DNA from: a bacterium
Lineage (GTDB): Bacteria > Bacteroidota > Bacteroidia > NS11-12g > UBA9320
Reading direction: 5' to 3'
Assembly (NCBI GenBank): GCA_018223105.1
Contig: JAAEYY010000015.1
Coordinates: 1-42,128, forward strand
DNA length: 42,128 nt
Every line of letters begins with the position of its first letter. Position 1 is the stretch's first letter. Both the position numbers and the translations under genes were made by a program. Below, one piece after another: positions 41,859 to 42,128 of the stretch. The notes beneath the pieces were generated by a model. That model did not search any database and had not been told where the DNA came from. It saw only the letters and a list, made by a program, of their open reading frames with translations.

Positions 41859-42128
41859 GTGATCAAAAGATACAGCCCTGCGTTCTGGATTCTAAATCTC
41901 AGTACATTTTTATTTTTCTTTAGTTTTAATGTAATACTTCCTGAACTGCCGGATTATATTACTTCTCTGGGAGGAGAGGATTATAAAGGTTTTATTATAG
42001 GTGTGTTTACGCTTATGGCCGCTTTTTCGAGACCAATAAGTGGGAAGCTCGCAGATACCATAGGGAGATTACCGGTGATGTATTTCGGAGGAATCGTTTG
42101 TATAGTAGCGGCTATCTTCTATCCGATT
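41859..42128 (+). CDS. MFS transporter, N-terminal part (cut by window edge)
   Basis: A GTG-started frame that stays open to the end of the window, at least 90 residues. It has the N-terminal membrane segments of the major facilitator family (FWILNLSTFLFFFSFNVILP, GFIIGVFTLMAAFSRPISG) and the conserved loop 2-3 motif GKLADTIGR, followed by a third membrane segment. Substrate unknown. It begins 3 bases after the small basic protein and may be cotranscribed with it. Confidence 0.85.
   Translation, partial: MIKRYSPAFWILNLSTFLFFFSFNVILPELPDYITSLGGEDYKGFIIGVFTLMAAFSRPISGKLADTIGRLPVMYFGGIVCIVAAIFYPI

Overview
The window looks like a chromosomal segment of a Bacteroidota (Flavobacteriales-type) bacterium. 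The evidence is type IX secretion and gliding genes (porT, gldD, gldE), three secreted proteins with T9SS type A C-terminal sorting domains, a Porin_10-like outer-membrane protein, the mutY-ssb-gldE-gldD order, TAnnTTTG-type -7 promoter elements, and starts with little Shine-Dalgarno sequence. It is gene-dense and mostly housekeeping, with no IS element, prophage, CRISPR array, rRNA or tRNA that I can see.

Layout. 1-2417: two minus-strand genes of unknown function, the first cut by the window edge. 2474-3967: ilvE, convergent with a small NTF2-like lipoprotein. 3968-4662: a non-coding island holding two tandem copies of what looks like a sigma-54-driven small RNA. Each copy has an upstream TTCC-N7-GGAA palindrome, a -24/-12 promoter, a 5' GNRA hairpin and a 3' intrinsic terminator. 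4663-9027: a DEAD-box helicase, a fatty acid desaturase and a second DEAD-box helicase with a long structured leader, possibly a cold-response group. 9030-16790: a minus-strand run of envelope and secreted proteins (OM protein, Tat-type phosphoesterase, YiiX-like amidase, alpha/beta hydrolase, PepSY-like protein, TPR-like protein, unknown, Porin_10, lipoprotein). 16835-19608: a FAD oxidoreductase overlapping an LtaS-like membrane phosphotransferase. 19605-24041: two T9SS cargo proteins, one C25-like and one M1 peptidase, divergently transcribed.

24043-31050: engB on the minus strand, then a tight plus-strand run: ubiE/menG, porT, tgt, a four-helix-bundle protein, an LptF/LptG permease, truB, ribF and an M23/LysM peptidase, many overlapping by a few bases. 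31034-34491: minus-strand mutY-ssb-gldE-gldD. 34583-37494: HU, a TPR-like anchored protein, a 30-residue very basic protein, an RNase G/E homologue and rlmH, a ribosome/RNA maturation group. 37516-38481: a LamG-domain T9SS cargo. 38670-41499: a three-gene cassette of ASST-like arylsulfotransferase, a 50-residue membrane protein and a membrane-anchored PAPS-type sulfotransferase. 41601-42128: a small basic AT-hook-like protein followed by a truncated MFS transporter.

The best candidate for something undescribed is the duplicated sigma-54 small RNA at 3968-4662. Over the roughly 100-nt transcript the two copies differ at only two positions, and those two pair with each other in the terminator stem. 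Second are the sulfotransferase cassette with its bridging micro-membrane protein, and the structured, uORF-containing leader of the second helicase.
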